Positions 8,817 to 18,200 of a stretch of DNA of 64,000 nucleotides are shown piece by piece; within the stretch, counting starts at the first letter, position 1, and each line of letters begins with the position of its first letter. Location of the stretch: assembly GCF_007744075.1 (NCBI RefSeq), contig NZ_CP036266.1, forward strand, positions 6,375,248-6,439,247. The letters are read 5' to 3'. The notes under the pieces are model-generated. The model searched no databases and was not told the origin of the DNA. It saw only the letters and a program-made list of their open reading frames with translations. The stretch comes from Gimesia chilikensis. GTDB lineage: Bacteria; Planctomycetota; Planctomycetia; Planctomycetales; Planctomycetaceae. Both the position numbers and the translations under genes were made by a program.

Positions 8817-10562
8817 TCAGGTTCCACTGTCTTGCGCTGCATCGTAGACGACTTTTCCATCCAGAACCGTCAGCAGGGGTTTGATCTGCTTGATCTCTTC
8901 CTCAGGACAGGTCAGATAGTCCCGATCCAGCACAACCAGGTCAGCCAGCTTGCCCGGTTCCAGCGTCCCCTTTTTATCCTCTTCAAAACTGATGTAGGCG
9001 GCATCGCTGGTCATGCAGCGAAGGGCCTGTTCCCGGCTCAGTTTCTGCTGAGGACCATACACGTCCCCGTAGATATCGCGCCGACTGACCGCGATATACA
9101 ACGCCAGAAACGGATTGAAGGCGTTCATCGAATGATCGGGGTCAAAGCCATTCATGTGATCGCTGTTGATCGCCACCGGCACGCCGGCATCCACAAACAT
9201 TTTGAGCCCCATGAAACGGTTCACCCACGACGGACCATAGACCTGATTGATGGCATCGGCGTCGCGATAGAACAGGTAGGTCTGCGTATCATAGCAGACC
9301 CCGAGGTTGTGCGAACGCTTGACTGATTCATTCGAGGGGAAGTAGGCATGCGTGATACAGAACCGACGCCCCTTGACGGGCAGCCGCTGATTCACCTCTT
9401 CCAGAGCTGAGAGAATTTCATTCACACTCCCGTCCCCGGTCGCATGACAACACATCTGCCAGCCCAGTTTCTGTCCCTCTTCAAAGATTTCCGCCATCAG
9501 CTCACGCGAATAAGCCAGGTCTCCCCGATAGTCAGGATCTTCGAGTACATAAAACTTGATTCGCTTTTCTCCGTAAGGTTCAGAAAGCCGGGTACTCCCC
9601 CAATGAATCCCGCCATCCACGGAGATCTTCAGCGGACCTACGCGAACCCAGTCGTCTCCGTCTCCGGTAATCAGTCCCAGTTTCTTTGTGAACTCCCGCA
9701 CCGCCTCAGCGCTCCGCAGCTGTTCGCGAATCGTCATCGTCATCCGCACGGTCAGCTCATTCTGCTCCTTCAACAGCTCATATTCCCGATACTCGTCGAC
9801 GCGCGAGCCCCGCTCCAGGATACTGGTAATACCAACAGAATTATAAATCGCATGCAGTTTCTTTAAAGCTTCCCGCGTCGCTTCGGGGGGAACGGTCTCC
9901 CGCGGAATCAGTTTGCTGATCGCACCGCCGCCCCCTTCCATCATTAAAGGTTTGCCTGCTTCATCGAAAATCACCTTAGCCCCCGCCAGCGTATCTCCCT
10001 CTTTTCGAATGCCGATCAATTCGAACCCGCGGGTGTTTAACACATTCTTACGGGCGATATTCATATAGACCGGATGTGTACTGCAGGCCGCATCCAGTTC
10101 TGCCGGGGTGGGACGTCGACGTTCTTTCAGCCGCGTAATATCGGTGCGGGGAACGGTGATCCAGCGTCCCGGGGGCACCTCTTTGACTTTTTCCCGAATC
10201 CAGGCCTGAATCTCTGCAACGGAATTCAATTCCTGATGCGGCTGAATCAACTCTCCGCGGGCCGCCCGCAGAGCATGAACGTGCGACTCAATCAATCCGG
10301 GAATCACAGTCTTACCGTCCAGGGAGACCACCTTTGTCTGTTCCCCCTGAAAAGCCTTCATCTCAGCATTTCTGCCTACCGCCAGGATTTTTCCGTCGCG
10401 AATGGCAATCGCTTCTGCGATCTGTGATTTGGAGTCGAGAGTAATGACCTTCCCGTTTTTGAAGATCAACGTCGCTGTCTCGGCGGAGACCATCGATGTA
10501 AACAGGCAGACAAACAGAACCAGGCAGGTGGAACGAAAGCAGTTCCGGAACAGGACAGACAT
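8817..10562 (-). CDS. Exported YtcJ-type amidohydrolase
   Basis: Metal-dependent amidohydrolase of the YtcJ/amidohydrolase-3 group. An N-terminal signal peptide (LVLFVCLFTSMVSAE) predicts export. The composite beta-sandwich begins IFKNGKVITLDSKSQIAEAI and the metal-binding HxH is in ESHVHALRA. Further expected metal/active-site residues appear in SVDGGIHWGSTRLSE, CCHATGDGSVNE, CITHAYFP and NSDHMNGFDPDHS, and the C-terminus closes with the usual GTLEPGKLADLVVLDRDY. The GTG at 10568 opens the frame, but GGAG sits five bases before the ATG at 10562, which is preferred. Family members hydrolyse amide or imide bonds of varied compounds; the substrate cannot be predicted. No obvious operon partner. 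Confidence 0.88.
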   Translation of the reverse strand: MSVLFRNCFRSTCLVLFVCLFTSMVSAETATLIFKNGKVITLDSKSQIAEAIAIRDGKILAVGRNAEMKAFQGEQTKVVSLDGKTVIPGLIESHVHALRAARGELIQPHQELNSVAEIQAWIREKVKEVPPGRWITVPRTDITRLKERRRPTPAELDAACSTHPVYMNIARKNVLNTRGFELIGIRKEGDTLAGAKVIFDEAGKPLMMEGGGGAISKLIPRETVPPEATREALKKLHAIYNSVGITSILERGSRVDEYREYELLKEQNELTVRMTMTIREQLRSAEAVREFTKKLGLITGDGDDWVRVGPLKISVDGGIHWGSTRLSEPYGEKRIKFYVLEDPDYRGDLAYSRELMAEIFEEGQKLGWQMCCHATGDGSVNEILSALEEVNQRLPVKGRRFCITHAYFPSNESVKRSHNLGVCYDTQTYLFYRDADAINQVYGPSWVNRFMGLKMFVDAGVPVAINSDHMNGFDPDHSMNAFNPFLALYIAVSRRDIYGDVYGPQQKLSREQALRCMTSDAAYISFEEDKKGTLEPGKLADLVVLDRDYLTCPEEEIKQIKPLLTVLDGKVVYDAAQDSGT

Positions 10563-10719
10563 AAGCACTCCAGCGGGATGAGATCAGGCGGGTTACCAGC
10601 AAGGTTCAGCCCCATTCCATCAACGGTGACTGATCTATACAGTGTAACCGGCCTCGCGCATCAGGAGCAACAATCCCGGAACGGTTTTCAGCGTAATCCC
10701 GCACACCCTGTCTGTCTGT

Positions 10720-10787
10720 AAAAAAACAATCTCCTGCGAGTGCTGTTCGAGATGATGGGAACCATCTGCAAACGTCACTGCAGGAGA
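10720..10787 (-). terminator. Candidate intrinsic terminator of the small secreted-protein gene
   Basis: Read leftwards, an 8-bp stem TCTCCTGC/GCAGGAGA (plus-strand 10730-10737 and 10780-10787) encloses a nested 5-bp hairpin GATGG-GAA-CCATC (10754-10766). It is followed after three bases by a run of seven T on the minus strand (10720-10726). It lies about 50 bases past the stop at 10836. The long loop makes it less classical than the other terminators here. Confidence 0.45.
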
Positions 10788-10835
10788 GATATAACTGAGA
10801 ATAAATGCGAGTTGCCTGAGCGTTCTGTCCTCAGA

Positions 10836-11144
10836 TCAGGGATTGATCTGTCCCGGGAAGGGCTGCGGGCTTTTCACGTGGTAGCGTGCATATTCATATC
10901 GTCGATACAGCCCGGGCTGATATTCGTTGTTGCAATGCTTACCCCGGTACTGATGGTAAGAATAGAGGGGCCAGGGATACGTACTGCCTTTGGCCTGTTT
11001 TCCCCGGCTGGTTTCCTGGCACAGTTCACAAAACGAGAGAAACATCCGCCCCCCGCCTGCCTGGGCGTTCTGGACAGAAAGACCTGTTCCCCAAATCCCC
11101 AGTAGAACTGCTGATACAAATAATTTTTTCTGGAATCCGTTCAT
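10836..11144 (-). CDS. Small secreted protein of unknown function
   Basis: A 102-residue protein with a clear signal peptide (MNGFQKKLFVSAVLLGIWGTG, likely cleavage after VQNAQA). The mature part of ~70 residues is rich in Tyr, Gln, Arg and Pro and has a CxxC pair (FCELCQET). The frame stays open further upstream, but GGGAG lies five bases before the second of two adjacent ATGs (11144), which is chosen as the start. A terminator-like hairpin with a T7 run downstream supports it as a real transcription unit. I do not recognise a family; the CxxC may bind metal or form a disulfide. Confidence 0.6.
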   Translation of the reverse strand: MNGFQKKLFVSAVLLGIWGTGLSVQNAQAGGGRMFLSFCELCQETSRGKQAKGSTYPWPLYSYHQYRGKHCNNEYQPGLYRRYEYARYHVKSPQPFPGQINP

Positions 11145-11318
11145 CATCTCTCCCATCCATTGGACCGCATGTTGCCAGGATAACTGCAATATTCGCCATA
11201 CTACTCATCGGATCAGGAGCGCGGGCGAGATGAGAGAGTGCAGCCGGGATCGAATTCAGAGCGGATTTCCTGCTCGAATTCTACGGATGATTCCAGTTTT
11301 AACGGTTATTCCTGACGC

Positions 11319-12296
11319 TCAGGCCAGGCCGCGGGCCTGTTTTTTGAAGGCGATGATGTCATCCAGGATCGCATCCAGCTTCACGCTTGGTTTGCGTCCC
11401 AGTGTCTGCTCCAGCCGACCCAGGTCGGGAATCCGGCGCTGGACATCTTCGAAGTCTTCATTATAGGCCTTGTTATAAGGCAGGTAATCGACTTTAACGT
11501 CCGGGTTGACCTTAGCGATAATCGCTTCGGCCAGTCCTTTGATCGAAACCGGCTCATCACCGCCAATGTTATAAACCTGTCCGGAAGCAGAATCCAGATT
11601 GGTCAGATCGACCACGCAATCCACGATTTCGGAAACGTGTCCAAAGCAGCGGATCTGGGATCCATCATCAAACACAACTACCGGACCACCGTCCAGAGCC
11701 TGATCGATGAAACGGGGAATCACCATGCCGTATTGTCCCACCTGTCGGGGGCCCACCACGTTGAAAAAGCGGCCGATCCGCACATCCAGCCCGTATTTCT
11801 GGTGATAGGCCAGTGCCAGAAATTCGTCGATGGCCTTCGAGGCTCCATAAGCCCAGCGGGGTCGCGTCGTCGGTCCGAACTGCAGATCGTCTTCTTCGGT
11901 CCAGCGTTCTTTGGGGTTTTTGCCGTAAACTTCACTGGTGGAAGCCAGGAAAAATTTCTGTTTTCCCTGCACGGCGTGTCGCAGCAGCACTTCAGTTGGA
12001 TAAATATTGGTCTCAATCGTACGTACCGGGTTATCTGCGACCAGTTTCACCCCGACGGCTGCCGCCATGTGATAAATTGTGTCAACGCCCTGCACCATTT
12101 CTGCCATCAGCACGGGGTCGGTAATCGACCCGGTCCGGAAGGTAAACTGCGGATGGTCGATAATCGCATCCAGGTTTTTCAAGAACCCGGTCGAGAGATC
12201 ATCTACGGCTGTAACCTGTTGTCCCTGCTGAATTAATTGTTCACAGAGGTGACTGCCAATAAAGCCGGCCCCACCGGTAACGAGGCAATGAGACAT
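11319..12296 (-). CDS. NAD-dependent nucleotide-sugar epimerase/decarboxylase (extended SDR)
   Basis: Extended short-chain dehydrogenase of 325 residues. The Rossmann motif [10 protein letters not shown] starts at about residue 7. The catalytic pattern is Ser/Thr in [10 protein letters not shown] and YxxxK in [12 protein letters not shown], and substrate-binding segments [11 protein letters not shown] and [15 protein letters not shown] follow. The overall pattern is nearest UDP-glucuronate decarboxylase or UDP-glucose 4-epimerase; the exact sugar cannot be settled by eye. It would supply activated sugars for envelope or exopolysaccharide synthesis in the cytosol. The open frame reaches 12353, but the extra 19 residues have no counterpart in the family, so [11 protein letters not shown] at 12296 is chosen. 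Confidence 0.9.
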   Translation of the reverse strand: MSHCLVTGGAGFIGSHLCEQLIQQGQQVTAVDDLSTGFLKNLDAIIDHPQFTFRTGSITDPVLMAEMVQGVDTIYHMAAAVGVKLVADNPVRTIETNIYPTEVLLRHAVQGKQKFFLASTSEVYGKNPKERWTEEDDLQFGPTTRPRWAYGASKAIDEFLALAYHQKYGLDVRIGRFFNVVGPRQVGQYGMVIPRFIDQALDGGPVVVFDDGSQIRCFGHVSEIVDCVVDLTNLDSASGQVYNIGGDEPVSIKGLAEAIIAKVNPDVKVDYLPYNKAYNEDFEDVQRRIPDLGRLEQTLGRKPSVKLDAILDDIIAFKKQARGLA

Positions 12297-12389
12297 AACG
12301 AAATTCTTTCTCGAGATAAGGAAAAAACCGCAGAACGGATAAATTCGGGCCAATGTCAGCGAAGGCTTAAAACAGTTTACACGCTAGAG

Positions 12390-12417
12390 TTGCATTTCGC
12401 TACGAACCTGCCATAAT
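12390..12417 (+). promoter_or_regulatory. Candidate promoter of tRNA-Val
   Basis: TTGCAT at 12390-12395 and CATAAT at 12412-12417 are spaced 16 bases apart, giving a predicted start near 12424. The transcribed leader would contain two small perfect inverted repeats (12426-12440 and 12450-12468) before the tRNA at 12482. The same TTGCAT-16-TAtact layout is found before 26135. Confidence 0.4.
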
Positions 12418-12481
12418 ACGAACGTGTCATTAAGAATGACGCAACAAAAACATCGGATTTTCCGATGTATATTGAAAATCC

Positions 12482-12555
12482 GGGCGATTAGCTCAGTTGG
12501 CTAGAGCATCTCGTTTACACCGAGAGGGTCGGGGGTTCGAGTCCCTCATCGCCCA
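12482..12555 (+). tRNA. tRNA-Val (anticodon TAC)
   Basis: A 74-base cloverleaf with 7-bp acceptor stem GGGCGAT/ATCGCCC, D-arm TAGCTCAGTTGGCTAGAGCA, anticodon arm TCTCG-TTTACAC-CGAGA with anticodon TAC, and T-arm around GGTTCGAGTCC. The discriminator is A and no CCA is encoded. A strong hairpin terminator follows at 12586. Confidence 0.96.
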
Positions 12556-12585
12556 CTTTCAGCAGGAAACTGTTGATTCAAACAT

Positions 12586-12624
12586 AAAAAGCCCCTGTTT
12601 TACCAGTTAAAACAGGGGCTTTTT
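12586..12624. terminator. Bidirectional intrinsic terminator, 16-bp perfect stem
   Basis: AAAAAGCCCCTGTTTT (12586-12601) pairs perfectly with 12609-12624 across a 7-base loop. The stem ends in T5 in both directions. It can end the tRNA-Val transcript and also the leftward DUF1549/DUF1501 operon that stops at 12686. Confidence 0.93.
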
Positions 12625-12685
12625 CTATTGGTTCTCGTCTTTGTCAGATCTGATCAGCTTATTTGACTTGAACAATGTTCAGATC

Positions 12686-14149
12686 TCAAGCCAGCAATCG
12701 TTGCACAACAGTCCCTTCGACATCGGTCAACCGGAAGTCGCGGCCCTGGAAGCGGTAGGTCAGTTCTTCATGATTCAGGCCGAACAGATGCAGAATCGTG
12801 GCGTGCAGGTCGTGGACGTGGATCGGATCTTTGGCGACGCCCCAGCCGATTTCGTCGGTCTCGCCGATCGTCTGGCCCCCCTTGATGCCCCCCCCCGCCA
12901 TCCACATGCTGAAGGAATAAGGGTGATGGTCGCGGCCGGTGACTTTCTTGAAATTGACCCGGTTTTCTCCCAACGGCGTGCGGCCGAATTCGCCTCCCCA
13001 GACAACCAGGGTGTCTTCCAGCAGGCCACGGCGTTTGAGATCCTTGAGTAGAGCCGCAACTGGCTGATCGGAGATTTGAGTATAACGCTCCAACCCGCTG
13101 TCGAGTGAACTGTGATGATCCCAGGTGGAGAGGAACAGCGTCACGAAACGCACGCCCCGTTCGACCATCCGTCGTGCCAGCAGACAGTTGCGGGCGTAAG
13201 AACCGAGGAAACCGGCGGTGCCACTCTTCGAAGCCTCGTCGCGGGTCACGCCGTACTCTTCGAGTGTCGCTTTCGTCTCACCCGAAAGATCGAGCAGTTC
13301 CGGTGCAGTCTGCTGCATACGGAATGCGAGCTCGTACGCATTGATTCGGCTGGCAATTTCCGGATTCCCCACCTGCTCGAACCGCAGACCGTTTAATTCA
13401 TTAATCGCCTGCAGGCTCCGCATTTGTGCTGCGGAAGAAACCTGTTGGGGTGTCTCCAGATTCAGAACCGGGCTTCCCTGATTCCGAAAGAGTGTGCCCG
13501 CATATTGCGAAGGGAGAAAACCGCTGGACCAGCTGGAGGCACCGCCGGGCAGACCGCGTCCCAATGTTGCCAGTACCACGTAGCCCGGCAGGTTTGAGGA
13601 TTCGCTTCCCAGCCCATAGTTGAGCCACGAGCCCAGTGTGGGGCGCCCCTGCAGATCGGATCCGGTGAGCATCATCAGCTGGCCGGGCAGGTGATTAAAC
13701 TGCTCACAGTGCATGGAACGGATCATGGCGATGTCGTCCACGCAGGTGCTCAGGTGAGGCAGCAGATCCGAAAGCTCCATGCCACACTCGCCGTAGCGTT
13801 TGAAGGTGCGCGGGCTCCCCATCAGGCGAGCGGCCTCTTTCTGAATGAAAGCAAACTTGATGTCTTTGAGCATCGACTCGGGCATCGGCTGACCATCGAG
13901 TTCATTCAGCTTCGGTTTGGGGTCGAACAGATCCATCTGGCTCGGCCCCCCTTCCATGAACAGATAGATGCAGCGTTTGGCCTTCGGGGCAAAGTGGGCC
14001 TGCGGCGCGGAAGTTTCGGAAGCGAGCAGGCCTTCCTCTTTCAGCAGTGAAGCCAGGGCCAGCGTTCCCAGACCACTGGCACCGGTGGCGAAGAACCGCC
14101 GCCGATTCAGCAGCGTCTGCTCAGAATGTGACTGTGGTGGAAACAGCAT
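12686..14149 (-). CDS. DUF1501 family Tat-exported protein
   Basis: 487 residues. The N-terminus has a twin-arginine signal (LLNRRRFFATGASGLGTLAL), so the protein is exported folded. DUF1501 hallmarks include CIYLFMEGGPSQMDLFDPKP near the start, SMHCEQFNHLPGQLMMLTGS, VTLFLSTWDHHSS and VVWGGEFGRTPLGE with the late SFSMWMAGGGIKGG. The family is related to the alkaline phosphatase/sulfatase superfamily and is greatly expanded in planctomycetes; its activity is not established. It begins 2 bases after the stop of the DUF1549/DUF1553 gene, and the two form the classic planctomycete pair. The 16-bp terminator at 12586-12624 ends this operon. Confidence 0.93.
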   Translation of the reverse strand: MLFPPQSHSEQTLLNRRRFFATGASGLGTLALASLLKEEGLLASETSAPQAHFAPKAKRCIYLFMEGGPSQMDLFDPKPKLNELDGQPMPESMLKDIKFAFIQKEAARLMGSPRTFKRYGECGMELSDLLPHLSTCVDDIAMIRSMHCEQFNHLPGQLMMLTGSDLQGRPTLGSWLNYGLGSESSNLPGYVVLATLGRGLPGGASSWSSGFLPSQYAGTLFRNQGSPVLNLETPQQVSSAAQMRSLQAINELNGLRFEQVGNPEIASRINAYELAFRMQQTAPELLDLSGETKATLEEYGVTRDEASKSGTAGFLGSYARNCLLARRMVERGVRFVTLFLSTWDHHSSLDSGLERYTQISDQPVAALLKDLKRRGLLEDTLVVWGGEFGRTPLGENRVNFKKVTGRDHHPYSFSMWMAGGGIKGGQTIGETDEIGWGVAKDPIHVHDLHATILHLFGLNHEELTYRFQGRDFRLTDVEGTVVQRLLA

Positions 14150-14151
14150 GA

Positions 14152-16587
14152 TCAGTCTCTCGTAACAAATTCATCCAGGTTCATAATGATGCGTGCCAGC
14201 TGGACCATTGCGGTCTCTGCCGGCTTCTGCTGCGGTTTCATTTCAGCTTGCGTCGCTTCCGCCAGATGCAGCAGATCGCTCCAGGCAGACTGCAGGGCGA
14301 CCGCTTCCGGCTCACCGGCAGGTCGCGACAGACAGCGGAGATACATTTCCTGAATCGCTGCGGAAATGTTGTCGGCGTGTTTCTCCTGCATCTGTTTTCC
14401 CAGTACTTCTGCACATTCGTAAAACATGGGACTATTGAGTAAGGTCAAAGCCTGCAGCGGTGTATTGGAACGTTCGCGTCGACTGCAGGAGACGGTCGCA
14501 TCCGGAGCATCGAACGTCATCAGCATCGGGAACGGTACCGTCCGTTTAAAGACAATGTACATCCCCCGGCGATGACGGGCACTCCCCTGGGTGGCGGGCC
14601 ATTTGACGCTCCGTCCTACATCGGTTACGAAGGCAGGCAGCGGCGGACGAATCCCCTTGCGGCCGATGGTTCGATCCAACAGACTGCTGGCGGTCAGATG
14701 AATATCGCGGATGATTTCCGCTTCGACACGAAAACTGTTCTGTCTCCAGAAAAGCAGATTGTTGACATCCTGGGGTACGTCACGTGCATTGGCGGCGGAC
14801 GACATCTGATAGGCTGAAGACATCACGATCAGTTTGATCATCGCTTTGCGGCTCCAGTCACGTTGTCTGTATTCTGAAGCAAGCCAATCTAATAAAAGCG
14901 GATGTGTAGGCGTGGCTCCTTTAGTGCCAAAGTCGTTCGGCGTTGAGACGATGCCCCGTCCGAACAGATGCTGCCAGATGCGATTCACCGCCACCCGTGC
15001 GGTTAATGGGTTCTCTTCCCGGAAGAGCCAGTTGGCCAGATCGAGTCGATCGGGCGTCGGCTGACGCGACTGCAGGTCCGGCAGTACAGAGGGCGTCCCC
15101 GGACTGACCTTGTCTCCCGGCCGATTATAAACGCCGCGGACATGCACGAACGTTTCGCGACGGTCTTTGGTCCGTTCCGTGAAAATCGGGGCACGCGTAG
15201 AGGGGGCCTGCGGCCGGGAGGAGAGGAGTTTCCCCAGCCTGGCTGAGAGCTTATCCCACCCCTCTTTTTTCGTCTGATAAAACGGTTCCAGCTTTTTCAA
15301 ATCGGACGAGCGTTTATAGCCCTTCAGAATCTTATCAATTTCCGTGCGCTGTTTTTCGGTAAGGTCTGCAATTTCGTAAGTCTTGATTTCCTGCTGACAG
15401 CGATCGTAATCGGGTTGCCAGTCAGCGAGAGCCTGCTGGTATTCCTGTTTTTCCCAGTCCCGCGTGACCTTCACCGTGGTCTCATCCGCGTTGTTAAAGA
15501 AAGAATACAGCTGGTAAAATTCGTTCTGCGAAATGGGATCATGTTTGTGATCGTGACACTCGGCACAGCCGAATGTCAGTCCCAGCCAGACCATGCCGGT
15601 CGTGTTGACACGGTCGACGATCTCTTTAGTCCGATAGAGTTCGAGATCTACGCCGGCTTCTGTGTTTTTCAGAGTATTGCGATGAAAGCCGGTCGCCACC
15701 TTTTGCGAAACGGTCGGCTTCTCAAACAGATCACCGGCTAACTGTTCTTTTGAAAACTGATCGATGGGCAGATCCTGATTGATCGCCTCGATGACCCACT
15801 CCCGATAAACCCAGACGTGCGGTCGTATGCTGTCCCCCAGGTAACCGGAACTGTCCGCATAGCGAGCCATGTCCAGCCAGTAGCGTCCCCAGCGTTCGCC
15901 AAAATGGGGTGAGGCCAGCAGTTTGTCGACGAGTTTTTCGTAGCTTTGAGGATCGGTATCGGCCACAAAGGCTTCGACTTCATCAGGTGGGGGGAGCAGT
16001 CCCACCAGATCCAGATACAGACGGCGGATCAACGTCCGTCGATTTGCAGGCGGAGCTGGCTGAACACCGGCCGCTTGCAGTCGTGAGGCAATAAACGCAT
16101 CAATCGGGTTGCGAAGCGGGAACTGATCCGTCGATTGTACATCCATGGGAACCGCTGGTTGACTCAGCGGCGCGAGTGACCATAAGAGTGGTGCTTCCAG
16201 CTCCAGTTTTTCCGGCCAGACAGCACCCTCTTTGATCCAGCGACGGAGGATTGACTGCTCCTGTTCCGAGAGTGGAGGTGCCTCGCGCGGCATCTCTGCA
16301 ACTCCGTTACTGGGAGTGATCAGATCCAACAGGTAGCTCGCGTCCGGATCTCCAGGATCCACGATCTCCCCACTTTCGCCCCCGTGTAATGTTGCGTCCA
16401 GGGAATGCAGCGATAGTTCCCCCTGTCGAACCCGTCTGTTATGGCAGACCAGACAATGCTGTTCCAGAATCGGTGCCACATCACGACGAAAGTCAACCGG
16501 CTCTGCAGCGCAGAACTGATTGCCAGCCATCAGGCACAGGCCACTCAGGAGAATGATCAATGTGGTCCGAATTCTCGAATCAGTCAT
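14152..16587 (-). CDS. PSCyt1-DUF1549-DUF1553 exported cytochrome c-like protein
   Basis: 811 residues with a signal peptide (LIILLSGLCLMAGNQFCAAE). The N-terminal planctomycete cytochrome C domain has a c-type heme motif CLVCH at residues 45-49 and SLHSLDATLHGGESG after it. DUF1549 (PSCyt2) follows at about 160-370, with the conserved FGERWGRYWLDMARYADSSG and a second CxxCH in FGCAECHDHKHDPIS. DUF1553 (PSD1) occupies about 510-760, with NRIWQHLFGRGIV and CSRRERSNTPLQALTLLNSP. No reaction is known for the family; heme-linked periplasmic redox work is the usual suggestion. It is first in a two-gene operon with the DUF1501 gene. Confidence 0.94.
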   Translation of the reverse strand: MTDSRIRTTLIILLSGLCLMAGNQFCAAEPVDFRRDVAPILEQHCLVCHNRRVRQGELSLHSLDATLHGGESGEIVDPGDPDASYLLDLITPSNGVAEMPREAPPLSEQEQSILRRWIKEGAVWPEKLELEAPLLWSLAPLSQPAVPMDVQSTDQFPLRNPIDAFIASRLQAAGVQPAPPANRRTLIRRLYLDLVGLLPPPDEVEAFVADTDPQSYEKLVDKLLASPHFGERWGRYWLDMARYADSSGYLGDSIRPHVWVYREWVIEAINQDLPIDQFSKEQLAGDLFEKPTVSQKVATGFHRNTLKNTEAGVDLELYRTKEIVDRVNTTGMVWLGLTFGCAECHDHKHDPISQNEFYQLYSFFNNADETTVKVTRDWEKQEYQQALADWQPDYDRCQQEIKTYEIADLTEKQRTEIDKILKGYKRSSDLKKLEPFYQTKKEGWDKLSARLGKLLSSRPQAPSTRAPIFTERTKDRRETFVHVRGVYNRPGDKVSPGTPSVLPDLQSRQPTPDRLDLANWLFREENPLTARVAVNRIWQHLFGRGIVSTPNDFGTKGATPTHPLLLDWLASEYRQRDWSRKAMIKLIVMSSAYQMSSAANARDVPQDVNNLLFWRQNSFRVEAEIIRDIHLTASSLLDRTIGRKGIRPPLPAFVTDVGRSVKWPATQGSARHRRGMYIVFKRTVPFPMLMTFDAPDATVSCSRRERSNTPLQALTLLNSPMFYECAEVLGKQMQEKHADNISAAIQEMYLRCLSRPAGEPEAVALQSAWSDLLHLAEATQAEMKPQQKPAETAMVQLARIIMNLDEFVTRD

Positions 16588-16733
16588 AAATCAACGATCT
16601 TTCGGGTTGCTTGCGGGAGGCTGGGATCGTGAGGCAGGATAAACGCATTGGTGAGAAACCATTCTAACCCGAGTCTCTCACCTGAAACAACCCCCTTATG
16701 GGCTGCGTTCCACAGGGGGGGACAGACTGCTGG

Positions 16734-18200
16734 TTACGAGTCTTCTTTTTTCAACTGGGCAAACAGTTCCAGCAACATGTTTACAATTTTGGTACTGGCG
16801 TCCTTTTCTACGTAGTTGGTTCCCAGCCAGGTTTCATAACCGCCCAGCCGATGCTGATCGGGCGTGGGCAGATATCCGAACGAACCATTGGCCAGTTCGA
16901 TGGTAAATGTGGGCTGGAAGGGGCTGCGTTCTTTGAGCTCCAGACCGGTTTCGGTAAACGTTTCAAAGGGAATCGCACAGATCCCCAGTGAGCCGATCCG
17001 CATCACCTGCAGCGGGACTTCGATCTGATCCGGTGCTTCCATGATTTTGGCAATCCGGTCTGCATAGATTTCTTCCCGTCGATGCTTTGCGCGATTCGCG
17101 TCCCCGGTTTCGGATTTGATTTTCTCGAAGTGTGCCAGCATCTCCGGCGTTGGTTTGCGGAGTTTCAAAGGGAGTTTGGCGGCAGCAGCCCCCAGCGGGA
17201 CCCAATTGTGATACTTGATGGTCTGCTGTGCTTCATAGACGCGGCTGGCCACTTTCTCAGCGACTTCCTGCATTTTTTCATAACGCTGATAACGCTTGCC
17301 CCCCTTCTCGGTGAAATTGATGTTGTTGACATCACCACTGGTACCGTTGGATAAAATACCGACAAAAGGTGGCGACTGATCCTGAGCCCCCAGCTTCTGC
17401 TCAATGTATTTCGCAAAGTAGCCGAAGTAATCAGCCGAGACATCACCGGACTGCACGCCGCCTACGTAGTGCAGCGAGTAATTTGCCAGCAGAGCGATGG
17501 GGCGTCCCTTTTGACTTTGGATCGAAATAAAGCTGACCTGCGGGTCAGTCGGACCAGCCGGACGATCCAGGGCTTTATTTCCCCGCGGAGGATTCATGCG
17601 GACGCGATCCAGGCCACCAAAGGGATTGGTCAACAGGGAAGTGTCATTCACATACCAGCGACGATTAAAGACTTCTGACGGCTCATCGACCTGTCCCCAG
17701 CCAATTCGTGCCGGCTCCAGTTGATACAGGGCACGACGCACGCCATCCGAGATCCGGCTGGCCAGGAATTTCTGATACTCGGTGAATTCGGTTTCCCGCA
17801 GCACCTTGGAAGGCCCGCGGGCTGTGGTGGCGGAATGCGTGTGCGTTGAAGCCATCAGCAGATGTGATTTGGGAATGCTGGTATGCTTATGAACCTGCTC
17901 TTTCGCCAGGTCAAAGACCGATTCCGGAATCCCGACGTTATCGCAGAGCACGATCGCCAGTTTGACCTTACCATTATCGAGCACGATGCAGCGGGCATGC
18001 AATTCGTCGTGAATGCGTTTGGCGGGAATCGGTTTCCAGCCTCCCACAATCAGTTCGCCTAAGGGGGGAGTGATATTACTGGTGGCCGCTCCTGCCAGTA
18101 AGACAGGCTGTTTCTCTTCGGCCTGCGTTTTAACACACAAAGTCAGCGCCAGGGTAATGCAGATTGTTATTGGCAAGATGCGATACAGGTTCGAAAACAT
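16734..18200 (-). CDS. Secreted protein with neutral/alkaline ceramidase-like N-terminal domain
   Basis: 488 residues with a signal peptide (ILPITICITLALTLCVKTQAE). The mature protein starts GAATSNITPPLGELIVGGW and contains ELHARCIVLDNGKVKLAIV and LLMASTHTHSATTARG, the metal-binding THTH segment of the neutral ceramidase N-terminal domain. SNGTSGDVNNINF supplies the Ser/Asp region and ELANGSFGYLPTPDQHRLGGYET is the typical C-terminal end of this domain. It is shorter than true ceramidases (about 650 or more residues) and lacks the C-terminal immunoglobulin-like domain, so hydrolysis of ceramide is not assured. The GAGGAAG Shine-Dalgarno seven bases before ATG 18200 fixes the start over the longer frame to 18224. 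Confidence 0.85.
   Translation of the reverse strand: MFSNLYRILPITICITLALTLCVKTQAEEKQPVLLAGAATSNITPPLGELIVGGWKPIPAKRIHDELHARCIVLDNGKVKLAIVLCDNVGIPESVFDLAKEQVHKHTSIPKSHLLMASTHTHSATTARGPSKVLRETEFTEYQKFLASRISDGVRRALYQLEPARIGWGQVDEPSEVFNRRWYVNDTSLLTNPFGGLDRVRMNPPRGNKALDRPAGPTDPQVSFISIQSQKGRPIALLANYSLHYVGGVQSGDVSADYFGYFAKYIEQKLGAQDQSPPFVGILSNGTSGDVNNINFTEKGGKRYQRYEKMQEVAEKVASRVYEAQQTIKYHNWVPLGAAAAKLPLKLRKPTPEMLAHFEKIKSETGDANRAKHRREEIYADRIAKIMEAPDQIEVPLQVMRIGSLGICAIPFETFTETGLELKERSPFQPTFTIELANGSFGYLPTPDQHRLGGYETWLGTNYVEKDASTKIVNMLLELFAQLKKEDS

Noticed and set aside
10740-11105. Plus-strand open frame of 121 codons
   Set aside because: It is antisense to the small secreted-protein gene, has no Shine-Dalgarno, signal or recognisable domain; the minus-strand frame has a signal peptide and a terminator.
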